Of a stretch of 64,000 nt of DNA, positions 54,617 to 62,821 are shown piece by piece; the first letter of the stretch is position 1; each line of letters begins with the position of its first letter. Below the pieces are notes generated by a model, which was not told the origin of the DNA, did not search any database, and saw only the letters and a list, made by a program, of their open reading frames with translations. The stretch comes from Marine Group I thaumarchaeote (lineage in GTDB: Archaea > Thermoproteota > Nitrososphaeria > Nitrososphaerales > Nitrosopumilaceae). Location: assembly GCA_013390905.1 (NCBI GenBank), contig JACATG010000001.1, forward strand, positions 124,001 through 188,000, given 5' to 3'. The translations under genes were made by a program, and so were the position numbers.

Positions 54617-55269
54617 TCCTGATATAGCCACTCAGATGAATATTTTAAAAGATTATTTTTTATTGCATACATAAAATCATAAACTTGTACGTATTTTGTC
54701 TTGTTTTCCCACAGCTCCTCAAAATCTTTCACCTTTCTTTCAACCCTTGATTTGTCATTCCATGACGTAAACACATCTACGGATTCAAAATCTGTTGTTT
54801 GAGTAGAAAATGATTCACTAGAAGTACCAGTAAATGCAACAATTTGATCATGCTCATCCCTAAATATTCCGATTCTTTCTGAAAATGAATTTGTAACTTG
54901 TTCTGAATTTGGGATTGCGATCTTTAGTTGAATTTGACCATTGTCAAACAATTTTGCAATTTTCTCAATTTTGGTATTTTTGATTTGTTTTCCTTCAAAT
55001 GATTTCGTGTATTTTTCATCAAAGATTTTTGTAAATAGATTAAGATCTGATGCTCTAAATCTGTGGCCTGTAACAATTCTTAATTTTGCCTTACCCATAA
55101 CAAAATTATCAAATGCCATAGATATTGTAGCTAACGTCTGAATCGACAAAAAGTCAACGCATCTATTATACTCAATACAATTACTTAGGCAAGGAAAGAA
55201 AAATTCTGATGCAATGTCGTTTCTGTCTGAACGATATTCTTCTTGGAGTTCAATTTCTCTTAGACCCAA
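54613..55269 (-). CDS. Stand-alone PLD-like domain related to helicase N-termini
   Basis: The 218-residue protein starts 'GLREIELQEEYRSDRNDIASEFFFPCLSNCIEYNRCVDFLS' and has 'SERIGIFRDEHDQIVAFTGTSSESFSTQTTDFESVDVFTSWN'. This matches my memory of the N-terminal phospholipase-D-like domain of large DEAD/restriction-type helicases of defence loci, but here no helicase follows: the protein stops at WLYQD. No intact HxK catalytic motif is seen. It may be a truncated remnant or a stand-alone form. The start is TTG 55269. It overlaps endA by four bases at the 3' end. Confidence 0.6.
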   Translation of the reverse strand: MGLREIELQEEYRSDRNDIASEFFFPCLSNCIEYNRCVDFLSIQTLATISMAFDNFVMGKAKLRIVTGHRFRASDLNLFTKIFDEKYTKSFEGKQIKNTKIEKIAKLFDNGQIQLKIAIPNSEQVTNSFSERIGIFRDEHDQIVAFTGTSSESFSTQTTDFESVDVFTSWNDKSRVERKVKDFEELWENKTKYVQVYDFMYAIKNNLLKYSSEWLYQD

Positions 55270-55358
55270 TAATAATGAGCCTTGATTTTGTTATTTAAAG
55301 AAACTATCTTGAAATCTTTGAATGAAAAATACAAATTTAGTAATATTGTAAACTAATT

Positions 55359-56207
55359 ATGGAAAGAATTTGTTGGGCTAACACTGAAAATTTTGATGAC
55401 GCAGAATTTGTCATAGTTGGCATTCCTGATGAATCAGAATCACATGCATTAAGAAAAGGAACCGAAGAAGCACCATTCAAAATTCGTCAAATATCTAATC
55501 TTCGTGACTCTTTTGAACGGAACGGGAAAATCTCTCTTGGGCGTCCTTTTCAAGGCTCTGAAAAAAAAGTTTATGATATCGGAAATATTAATCGGCCTCA
55601 GATTGAAAATATCTATGATAAAATTTCTACATCTTCAAAAATTCCTATCTCAATTGGAGGTGATCACTCTATTTCTAGACAAATAATTAACGCATTGGCA
55701 AAAAGACATGGAAAAATTTCTTTGGTATATTTTGATGCTCATCCTGACTTTGTAAGTTCAACTACAAACTACTACGGTTCTGTTGTAAATGATGTTCTGT
55801 CAAATATTGAAATTGCCTCTAGTGTTCAAATAGGAATTAGAACTCCAGAACAAGAAGAATTGGATAATATCAAAAAATATCATCTAGAAGTAATTACTCC
55901 TTTTGATATACAAAAGCATGGAATTAAACTAGTAACAAATTCAGTACTACACCGATTGGGCGATAAAGTGTATGTTTCATTTGATATGGATTGTGTTGAT
56001 CCTGCATATGCTCCGGGTGTTTCTGTTCCGGTCCCAATGGGTTTGAACAGTACCGATGCGGTTTATCTGTTAAAAGAAATAGCCAAGAAAGGAATTATAG
56101 GCATGGATATTATGGAAGTCTGTCCAAGCTTTGATGTAAAAGATCGAACATCACATTTGGCTTCTAGGATAATTTCTGAGGTGCTTTACTCATCAGGTGA
56201 AATATGA
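55359..56207 (+). CDS. Arginase/agmatinase-family ureohydrolase
   Basis: The 282-residue protein has the dinuclear-manganese motifs of ureohydrolases: 'ISIGGDHSIS' (His), 'LVYFDAHPDF' (D-AH-D) and 'VYVSFDMDCVDPAYAPG' (D-D). It splits a guanidino compound (agmatine or arginine) to urea and an amine. Urea could supply ammonia or be exported; the amine product would lead to putrescine or ornithine. It overlaps the aldehyde dehydrogenase gene by 11 bases. Whether arginase or agmatinase cannot be decided from motifs. Confidence 0.88.
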   Translation: MERICWANTENFDDAEFVIVGIPDESESHALRKGTEEAPFKIRQISNLRDSFERNGKISLGRPFQGSEKKVYDIGNINRPQIENIYDKISTSSKIPISIGGDHSISRQIINALAKRHGKISLVYFDAHPDFVSSTTNYYGSVVNDVLSNIEIASSVQIGIRTPEQEELDNIKKYHLEVITPFDIQKHGIKLVTNSVLHRLGDKVYVSFDMDCVDPAYAPGVSVPVPMGLNSTDAVYLLKEIAKKGIIGMDIMEVCPSFDVKDRTSHLASRIISEVLYSSGEI

Positions 56208-57780
56208 CTTGTCTGAATTTGAAAATGAATACACATGGGGTAAAGCAGTAGTTAGTAAATCTACCGATAAATTTCATGCATATTTTGACAAAGCAATAGA
56301 CGAAGTACAAAAAGAGCTTGGAAAAAAATATCCCTTAATAATTAATGGAAAAGAAGTCTATTCTGATGATTGTTTTACAGCAAGTTCCCCTTCAGATACT
56401 CGAATTGTAGTAGCAGAATTTCCAAAAGCATCTACAGATGACACACTAAATGCTATATCTTGTGCAAAAAATGCATTTGAAAAGTGGAGTAACACTACAT
56501 ATCAAAAAAGAGCTGAAATATTCAGAGACTGCGCCAATATTTTTTCCAGCAGAAAATTCTTTTTGGCAGCCATAATGACATTTGAGAATGGAAAGAATCG
56601 TATTGAATCTATGGGAGATATGGATGAAACCATTGACTTTATGAGATTTTATGCATTACAACTAGAAAAAAATGATGGATTTTGTAAACATACTTTTCAT
56701 CCAAACCCTCATGAAAAAACACAAACAATCATGAAACCTTATGGTGTTTGGGGAATAATTGCTCCGTTTAACTTTCCTTCCGCAATTGCAATAGGAATGA
56801 CTACTGCTGCATTGATCACCGGAAACACTACAGTTCTAAAGCCTGCAAGCGATACTCCATTATCGTCATTTCAGTTTGCAAAAATCTTGTATCCTAAACT
56901 TCCAGAGGGTGCAATCAATTTTGTAACAGGTTCTGGAAGTATTGTAGGAAAAGCTCTGATTGAAAGTCCTGATGTTGATGGCATAGCATTTACTGGTTCT
57001 CGCGAAGTGGGGATGAAAGGATTTCAAGAATTTACAAAATCTACTTCAAAACCTTTCATTTCTGAGATGGGGGGAAAAAATCCTGTAATTGTTACAAAAT
57101 ATGCTGATTTAGAAAAAGCGTCTGATGGTGTATTGAATGCTGCTTTTGGATTTGGAGGACAAAAATGCAGTGCATGCTCTAGAGTTTATGTTCAAAACGA
57201 AGTTGCAGATCAATTTATTTCAAAACTTGTTGAAAAAACAAAAAACTTGAAAATTGGAATGCCCTGGAAAATGGATGTATTTTTAGGTCCTGTGATCAAC
57301 AAAGAAGCAAAAACAAAATTTGAAAATGCTGTAAACATGGCAAAGAAAGATGGAGAAATTCTTACGGGAGGTTCAGTATTGACCTCACCAGAATTTGAAA
57401 ATGGTTATTTTGTAGAACCTACAATAGTTACAAATTTACCTGAAGAACATAAACTTGTAAAAGAAGAATTATTCTTGCCATTTTTATGCATTCAAAAATA
57501 TGATAAATTTGATGATGCAATTCAACTTGCAAATCAAACAGAATATGGTCTTACTGCCGGTATTTTTAGTAATGATAAAAAACAGTTAGATGAGTTTTTT
57601 TCAAAAATTCAAGCTGGAGTAGTTTACACTAATCGTTTTGCTAGTGCAACTACTGCAGCTTTGGTTTCAAGTCAGCCCTTTGTTGGATGGAAAAATTCAG
57701 GTTCTACTGGAAAGGGTGCTGGTGGTGAAAACTATTTGCAACAGTTTATGAGATCTCAGACTCAGACACGATGTGATTGA
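56197..57780 (+). CDS. Aldehyde dehydrogenase, probable 1-pyrroline-5-carboxylate dehydrogenase
   Basis: The 527-residue protein is an ALDH with 'GVWGIIAPFNFPSAIAIGMTTAALITGNTTVLKPASDTP', the active Glu in 'KPFISEMGGKNPVIV' and the nucleophile Cys in 'FGFGGQKCSACSRVYVQ'. The FGFGGQKCSACSR segment is characteristic of P5C dehydrogenases, which turn P5C/glutamate semialdehyde into glutamate. This agrees with the proline dehydrogenase gene that converges with it (19-base overlap). Start is GTG 56197, coupled to the ureohydrolase gene. Confidence 0.9.
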   Translation: MKYDLSEFENEYTWGKAVVSKSTDKFHAYFDKAIDEVQKELGKKYPLIINGKEVYSDDCFTASSPSDTRIVVAEFPKASTDDTLNAISCAKNAFEKWSNTTYQKRAEIFRDCANIFSSRKFFLAAIMTFENGKNRIESMGDMDETIDFMRFYALQLEKNDGFCKHTFHPNPHEKTQTIMKPYGVWGIIAPFNFPSAIAIGMTTAALITGNTTVLKPASDTPLSSFQFAKILYPKLPEGAINFVTGSGSIVGKALIESPDVDGIAFTGSREVGMKGFQEFTKSTSKPFISEMGGKNPVIVTKYADLEKASDGVLNAAFGFGGQKCSACSRVYVQNEVADQFISKLVEKTKNLKIGMPWKMDVFLGPVINKEAKTKFENAVNMAKKDGEILTGGSVLTSPEFENGYFVEPTIVTNLPEEHKLVKEELFLPFLCIQKYDKFDDAIQLANQTEYGLTAGIFSNDKKQLDEFFSKIQAGVVYTNRFASATTAALVSSQPFVGWKNSGSTGKGAGGENYLQQFMRSQTQTRCD

Positions 57781-58634
57781 ATCAACGAGCTTCCCAGTAA
57801 TAGTATGTTTCTTTTTCTTTCCTTGATTCGTCGAATTGAATATGGCAACCAATTTACACCATATGGAATGTACTCTGAAACAACAAATTTCTTTTTGACT
57901 AAATCTAACTTGAATTCCTCTCTTATACCTTTTAGAAATTGAAACTCAAATTTTCTGGGATACTTTTTTGATAGACTTTGTGCTTTTTGAATAATTTTGG
58001 TATCATGTGATGCAATAGCAAATTCATTACCTTTTTTGAATAATATCTTCATTAGTTTTATAAAATTATTGTCCACATCTTTTTTTGTTTTGAATGCTAT
58101 GTTTGCTTTTTCTCTGTATGCGCCTTTTACTAGACGAATTTTTGCACCCATGCCTATCAAATCATTTAGATCATTGTCTGTTCGTTTGAGATTAGCTTGC
58201 AAGGCAATCCCTAATCTTTCATATTTTGAAAAGAATGTATGATAAATCTCTATGGTTTCATCTGTGTGTTCTGATGATTCCATATCCAACCAAACAAAAA
58301 CATGCGCATTACGAGCTTTCTGTATGATTTTCTCAAAATTTCTATTGCATTCTTTTTGACTAATTGAAAGACCAATTTGTGTTGGCTTTATTGAAATGGC
58401 CCCACGAATTTTCCATTTTCTAAAGGAATTTACAATTTTTTGATATTCCTCTAAAACTACTTTGATTTGTTTTTTTGATGTATGATACTCCCCTAATTTG
58501 TTTATGATTGCATGTCTTCGTAAACTGTATGCACTTTTTGCTGCGATTAACGCATCATCAACAGTATCACCTGCAATCCACTGTTTTGCTATCTTAAACA
58601 AAACCTTCTCCATTAACTGCATACCTGAGACCAC
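57762..58634 (-). CDS. Proline dehydrogenase
   Basis: The roughly 290-residue TIM-barrel protein matches the small stand-alone proline dehydrogenases: 'GAISIKPTQIGLSIS', 'HVFVWLDMESSEHTDETIEIY', 'LGIALQANLKRTDNDLNDL', 'IRLVKGAYREKANIAF', 'FAIASHDTKII', 'FEFQFLKGIREE' and 'VSEYIPYGVNWLPYSIRRIKER'. It oxidises proline to P5C with FAD and passes electrons to quinone. Start could be GTG 58634 or an ATG a few codons later (MEKVLFKI, 58613). It converges with the P5C dehydrogenase gene. Confidence 0.93.
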   Translation of the reverse strand: MVSGMQLMEKVLFKIAKQWIAGDTVDDALIAAKSAYSLRRHAIINKLGEYHTSKKQIKVVLEEYQKIVNSFRKWKIRGAISIKPTQIGLSISQKECNRNFEKIIQKARNAHVFVWLDMESSEHTDETIEIYHTFFSKYERLGIALQANLKRTDNDLNDLIGMGAKIRLVKGAYREKANIAFKTKKDVDNNFIKLMKILFKKGNEFAIASHDTKIIQKAQSLSKKYPRKFEFQFLKGIREEFKLDLVKKKFVVSEYIPYGVNWLPYSIRRIKERKRNILLLGSSLIQSHRV

Positions 58635-58741
58635 GTTAAGTTTTCATCCTTAGTGATTATATTATTTTAGATAAATTCTGACATAATATAATAAAAAAAT
58701 CTGCAATCTTCTCCAGAGTTAGTATTACACCAAAAATGTTA

Positions 58742-58816
58742 TGCTCCCATCGGGATTTGAACCCGAGTCTTTGGCTTGAGAAGCCAAAATGCTTAACCGG
58801 ACTACACTATAGGAGC
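58742..58816 (-). tRNA. tRNA-Glu (CTC)
   Basis: Leftward, acceptor GCTCCTA pairs with TGGGAGC (one T-G pair), discriminator A. The anticodon stem TTGGC/GCCAA closes the loop TTCTCAA with anticodon CTC. The T arm is TCGGG-TTCAAAT-CCCGA. No intron; 75 nt. It is flanked by AT-rich spacers, with about 105 bases on either side. Confidence 0.93.
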
Positions 58817-58920
58817 CTGATAAAAAACAATCTCAATCTCAATTTAAAGGAAATGCTTGAATGAATTTGTAAAACTTTGTAAGTTGATTCCTTTATAGAA
58901 AAATCAAATATATCAATCAC

Positions 58921-59805
58921 ATGGATATTGAAAAATTCGTAGCAGAAAACGGATTATCTGATTTTCCAATTGGTTTAGGCGGTTGTAGAATTACTGATTT
59001 ACATTTTGATTCATGTGAGTATGACATTGTTGTTTTTGATGAAAAATCAGAACCAGAAAAAATTGTTAAATCTGGAAATGAGTTTGTAATGATTCATCAT
59101 GCTTCCTTGTCTGAAACTCTATCAAAAAAACTTCTTCAATATGACAAACTACAGATAATTCAAGATGAATCATGGGATTTACGTATGCTATTATCAAAAA
59201 TCAACGAAAAGCGTTCCTCACTCTTTACTGATTTTGCAAAAAATTGTTTAATTGAATCTATGTTTTGTTGTCAAAAAACTAAAGAAGCAATTCAAACATC
59301 TGATGTTTTTGCTCCATGTTGGCAAAAATGTGCTTCTTACTATTTAGCTGATGCCATATCTTCTTTAAACAACCACAGAACAAGTCCTTCTCATATGCTA
59401 AACTTGCTTCGAAAATTTGGAAAAAGTCCAATTAATGAGCGTATCTCAGTTGTCACTCAAACAGTTGGAATTGAAAGAGCTACTCCAACTTTGCTTGAAC
59501 GTATGCTAAAGTCAACTATTGGATTTTCTGATTTAGTTGAAAAAAATAACCATTCTCAAATTATTCAGCAAAAACATGATTACTTTTTAAAAAATTCAAT
59601 GCTTTCTGACTGCTACTTCTATTTTGGTTATATTAACAAAGAGAATTTTATAAAAATTAAGGATACTTTGAACAGGAATCAAGATCTCATCTATATTCTG
59701 AAGATTGCTTTTGATATTGAATCTGATTCTAATTTATTATTACAACAAGCAGAACTTGTCCAGAAATCCTGTAATGAGATACTTGAGATAGTCTCTAAAG
59801 CGTGA
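58921..59805 (+). CDS. Hypothetical protein with conserved-looking cysteines
   Basis: The 294-residue soluble protein is not recognised. It opens 'LGGCRITDLHFDSCEYDIVVFDEKSEP', has an alpha/beta start, then a largely helical body with 'LIESMFCCQKTKEAIQTSDVFAPCWQKCASYYLADAISSLNNHRTSPSHMLNLLRKFGK'. Six cysteines and several histidines are in this half. The C-terminal 100 residues are helical. No signal peptide or membrane segment. It is possibly an archaeal lineage-specific enzyme; nothing more can be said. Confidence 0.65.
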   Translation: MDIEKFVAENGLSDFPIGLGGCRITDLHFDSCEYDIVVFDEKSEPEKIVKSGNEFVMIHHASLSETLSKKLLQYDKLQIIQDESWDLRMLLSKINEKRSSLFTDFAKNCLIESMFCCQKTKEAIQTSDVFAPCWQKCASYYLADAISSLNNHRTSPSHMLNLLRKFGKSPINERISVVTQTVGIERATPTLLERMLKSTIGFSDLVEKNNHSQIIQQKHDYFLKNSMLSDCYFYFGYINKENFIKIKDTLNRNQDLIYILKIAFDIESDSNLLLQQAELVQKSCNEILEIVSKA

Positions 59806-59858
59806 ATTTCTAGTATATGGTGCTAACCTTTTAAAACAAGTAAGATTACTGGTTTGAC

Positions 59859-60011
59859 ATGGTAGATCAAGCATGTGGCTGTGAAGCAGATAGCGGCGAT
59901 CCTGATTACTCATGTGATTGTGCAATGCAAGGTCATTGTATTTGTAGTGCAGATTGCAAATGTACAACCGATGTTTGTAAAGAGGCTGTCGGACAATTAT
60001 CATCAGTATAA
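59859..60011 (+). CDS. 50-residue cysteine-rich (metallothionein-like) protein
   Basis: The 51-codon frame encodes a protein with nine cysteines: CGC at 6-8, CDC at 19-21, CIC at 27-29, CKC at 33-35 (spaced ADCKC) and C40, plus His26. Repeated CxC units and acidic residues (EADSGDPDY) are the usual composition of metallothioneins and small metal-buffer proteins. A TTTTAAAA box lies at about 59829-59836, about 25 bases before the ATG, typical of a leaderless archaeal promoter. It is too short for normal calling and appears unannotated by length alone. Confidence 0.78.
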   Translation: MVDQACGCEADSGDPDYSCDCAMQGHCICSADCKCTTDVCKEAVGQLSSV

Positions 60012-60046
60012 GACAACCAATTACAATCTCATTTTTATTTTTTAAA

Positions 60047-60214
60047 TTAATCTTCTTCTTCCTCAAAACCCCAAGATTTCACTAATTCTTTTTGGAACTT
60101 GTCAGCTTGTTTTCCGTCTAGTGCAAATCCACAGTTCTTGTGCGTTGGAACTACAGTCATTCCATCCATTTTGAACTCTACTTCAAACAAGTGAACTTTT
60201 GGGCATTCACACAT
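60047..60214 (-). CDS. 55-residue Cys/His protein
   Basis: The 56-codon frame encodes MCECPKVHLFEVEFKMDGMT-VVPTHKNCGFALDGKQADK and an acidic end (GFEEEED). Ligand-like residues are C2, C4, H8, H25 and C28. It converges with the cysteine-rich gene at 59859-60011 (35 bases between). The combination of strands and a helical end gives a real-protein feel. Function unknown; a metal-binding role is a guess. Confidence 0.65.
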   Translation of the reverse strand: MCECPKVHLFEVEFKMDGMTVVPTHKNCGFALDGKQADKFQKELVKSWGFEEEED

Positions 60215-60334
60215 TTCTGAATTTAAGTAAATTTTCCTCTATATTTGCTTATTTGAATAACATATTGTTATCCATTTTTCTCATTTTTTACAAATCTGAA
60301 TAACGTTTAACTAGGATATTTCGTAATTATTCTC

Positions 60335-61837
60335 GTGAATCAATTTATTATTGTATTTATGTTCTTGACTATTGTCTCTAGTTTTGGGTTTTCAAATCTT
60401 TCTTATGGTCAGGGCACTGGTACAGCTGGTGGTGTTAATGTTGAAGGTTCGTGGTATTTGGGTGAGGGCCTCAAAGATGGAGATTATTTTGAATATTCTA
60501 TGTGTGAAATAGATCTTAACGACTGTGCACCTATTAAATTGAAAATGTGGATCAAGGGAACCATATCACATGAAACTGAAACATTATGGGATGTAAGAGT
60601 TGTAATCATTGATGGCAATAAGATCATCAAAGGTTCATGGGGTCTTGGTAAAACTTCTCCTGAACCTATAACATTTGATGATGATCTCTTTCATTATGCT
60701 ATAGCATTCAAGTCTTCTTTGGCTTGGTTAGGTGCTTTTGCTACTGGAACTGAAGGTGATCGAATTCATGGACCACAAAAGTTCACAGCTCCTGCATGGG
60801 GAAAAATAGGTGCAATTGGTGGTGCTCAATTAATTCCAATACGAGAAGAAACAATAATTGTTCCTGCGGGAACTGTTGATACAATTGTTGTTGGTTGGTA
60901 TAGTGGTGATTGGAATGAAATCTGGATAGTAGATAATTTTCCTTATCCTGTTAAAGCAATAACTTATACCTGGATTACCACAGGCATTCCTCCAATAATG
61001 CATCAATACACTTTGTTAGATTATCAAGAAAATGTAATGGATGATCCTTTCAAAGATGTTGTAGAAACAATCCCAAAAGAAGAGTTATTTGGATGCACTA
61101 CAGAATTTCCTAATTATATCGGTAAACATGTTACTACAAAACCTAATCATACCATACTGGTTCAGTACAATTATGCTCCAGAATTTCCTATGGAGGGCTG
61201 TAATATTGACTGGAAAATTAACTTCATGAATCCGTATAATGATATTGAATTTATAGATCAGCTTCATTATGATATTTGGGTTCTGGATGAGGATGGGAAT
61301 AAACTGCGTTCATATGCAGAAGACCTTGGAAAAACAGAACTGTTTAATGGATTCGGTCAGGTTCATATTCTTCTCCCAGTAGAAGAAGACGCAGGACTTG
61401 TCCGCTATGTAATATTTGTTCATGGCACAGGACCAGAATATGAAATCCCTGATGCCAAAATGGGTGGATATGTTACTATAGAAATTGAAATAGACAAGAA
61501 TCCTCTCTATGAAAAATCTATTGTAACTACACCAACCACTCAAGACTTGGATGAAAAATCTAATGAAATTCCATCATGGATAAAAAACAATGCAGGCTGG
61601 TGGGCTGATGGTTCAATTGATGACGATTCTTTTATTCAAGGCCTTCAATTTTTGATCAAAGAAGGAATTATGCAGATTCCTCCAACTACACAAGGTATTG
61701 GTAGTGGTACCAATGAAATTCCATCATGGATAAAAAACAATGCAGGCTGGTGGGCTGATGGTTCAATTGATGACGATTCTTTTATTCAAGGCCTTCAATT
61801 TTTGATCAAAGAAGGAATTATGACTATTTCTTCTTGA
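60335..61837 (+). CDS. Large secreted protein with two near-identical WADG repeats
   Basis: The 500-residue protein has a signal peptide (FIIVFMFLTIVSSFGFSNLSYGQG), a beta-rich body of about 390 residues with several Trp/Gly strands and few Cys (probably disulfides), and two C-terminal repeats 'NEIPSWIKNNAGWWADGSIDDDSFIQGLQFLIKEGIM' separated by a short linker. The start is GTG 60335. It is probably attached to or part of the cell surface. The repeats may anchor it or bind other surface proteins. Relative of the secreted protein at 12.5 kb. Confidence 0.85.
   Translation: MNQFIIVFMFLTIVSSFGFSNLSYGQGTGTAGGVNVEGSWYLGEGLKDGDYFEYSMCEIDLNDCAPIKLKMWIKGTISHETETLWDVRVVIIDGNKIIKGSWGLGKTSPEPITFDDDLFHYAIAFKSSLAWLGAFATGTEGDRIHGPQKFTAPAWGKIGAIGGAQLIPIREETIIVPAGTVDTIVVGWYSGDWNEIWIVDNFPYPVKAITYTWITTGIPPIMHQYTLLDYQENVMDDPFKDVVETIPKEELFGCTTEFPNYIGKHVTTKPNHTILVQYNYAPEFPMEGCNIDWKINFMNPYNDIEFIDQLHYDIWVLDEDGNKLRSYAEDLGKTELFNGFGQVHILLPVEEDAGLVRYVIFVHGTGPEYEIPDAKMGGYVTIEIEIDKNPLYEKSIVTTPTTQDLDEKSNEIPSWIKNNAGWWADGSIDDDSFIQGLQFLIKEGIMQIPPTTQGIGSGTNEIPSWIKNNAGWWADGSIDDDSFIQGLQFLIKEGIMTISS
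61562..61672 (+). repeat. 111-bp direct repeat, copy 1
   Basis: This segment of the WADG-repeat protein gene is identical, by eye, to 61712-61822, offset by 150 bases. It encodes 'NEIPSWIK...KEGIM'. Absence of even silent differences points to recent duplication or gene conversion. Confidence 0.9.
61712..61822 (+). repeat. 111-bp direct repeat, copy 2
   Basis: Second copy of the repeat at 61562-61672. The 39 bases between the copies encode the linker QIPPTTQGIGSGT; after the second copy only a few codons (TISS) remain before the stop. Confidence 0.9.
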
Positions 61838-61888
61838 TATTATCTACATTCAAATTGATAAAATATATTAAAAAATAACGAGTGAATA

Positions 61889-62248
61889 ATGGTAAGTATT
61901 TTTAGATATCCAAAACGCCATCTGAAAAAATTAATCAGAGAAGGTGAATATGTAGAAGCCATTGAATTAGGAGATCGTTTGGAATTTAAATTCTCCAATG
62001 ATCCTGATTTTATGTTTATCATGGGAGGTGTTTACGTTATTTTAGAAGACCCAAAAAAAGCACTTCCATATTATGAAAAAGCATTTCAACTAGACAACAA
62101 TGATGTTGAAACACTTAAACTCAAAACTGATGTTCATTTGGCCCTGCAACAAAAAGATGAAGCAATAGATTGTTGTAAGCGAATTGTAAACTTAGAGCCA
62201 AAAAACTATGAGGCCAAAGAATTACTTGAAGAACTTGAAAACCTCTAA
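61889..62248 (+). CDS. Tetratricopeptide-repeat protein
   Basis: The 119-residue protein consists of about three TPR units: 'YVEAIELGDRLEFKFSNDPDFMFIMGGVYVILEDPKKALPYYEKAFQLDNNDVETLKLKTDVHLALQQKDEAIDCCKRIVNLEPKNYEAKELLEEL'. TPRs are protein-interaction scaffolds; partner unknown. A TATA-like AAATATATTAAA lies about 20-30 bases before the ATG at 61889. Confidence 0.85.
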   Translation: MVSIFRYPKRHLKKLIREGEYVEAIELGDRLEFKFSNDPDFMFIMGGVYVILEDPKKALPYYEKAFQLDNNDVETLKLKTDVHLALQQKDEAIDCCKRIVNLEPKNYEAKELLEELENL

Positions 62249-62257
62249 TTGAAAGAC

Positions 62258-62743
62258 TTATTCCTTCTTTTTCATCTGATAGACATTTTCCATTAACCAA
62301 TCACAGAACGCTGTTACATTTTCATTAAATTCTGTCCAGATGTGTAGTGAATGAGGCAAGATGTCAATCTTCCAATTATCTGTGAAGACTCTTACTCCCT
62401 CTTTACCTTCATACATGTATGCATCTTCAGTTTTTATATCTCCAAGCATCTCTTTTGCTTTTTGTTTGATTAACTCTCTATCTATCGGAAATCTTTTTCG
62501 CTCATAATCAATAATCAAACTCAAATCCCTTTTTCCATACATGTCAAATTCATCAATCCTTCCTTCTTTTGGAAAATTTACTACTAGCTTGATATTGTAT
62601 TTTTTGCCAACTTCTTTACCAATCTCCACAATTCTAGTATATGCCATCCCCTGATTTTTCTTTATAAGGAATCTGATTTGTGCCATGTCTCTTTTTAGTT
62701 GAGCTTGAAGATCAGAAGTCAATTCAGAAAATATCATCATCAT
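62258..62743 (-). CDS. Hypothetical protein
   Basis: The 161-residue protein is not recognised. The first third is helical (SELTSDLQAQLKRDMAQIRFLIKKNQGMAYTRIVEIGKEVGKKY). The middle has strand-turn segments (IKLVVNFPKEGRIDEFDMYGKRDLSLIIDYERKRFPID), and the end 'VRVFTDNWKIDILPHSLHIWTEFNENVTAFCDWLMENV' looks like a folded alpha/beta domain. Three adjacent ATG codons at the start leave it uncertain by one or two residues. Confidence 0.65.
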   Translation of the reverse strand: MMMIFSELTSDLQAQLKRDMAQIRFLIKKNQGMAYTRIVEIGKEVGKKYNIKLVVNFPKEGRIDEFDMYGKRDLSLIIDYERKRFPIDRELIKQKAKEMLGDIKTEDAYMYEGKEGVRVFTDNWKIDILPHSLHIWTEFNENVTAFCDWLMENVYQMKKKE

Positions 62744-62821
62744 ATCACATGAAAATTCCTTTTATAATCATTAATTTTCTGTCAGGATTGGTTTTTTTAG
62801 AACTTAGTTTAAAGCTAGAAC

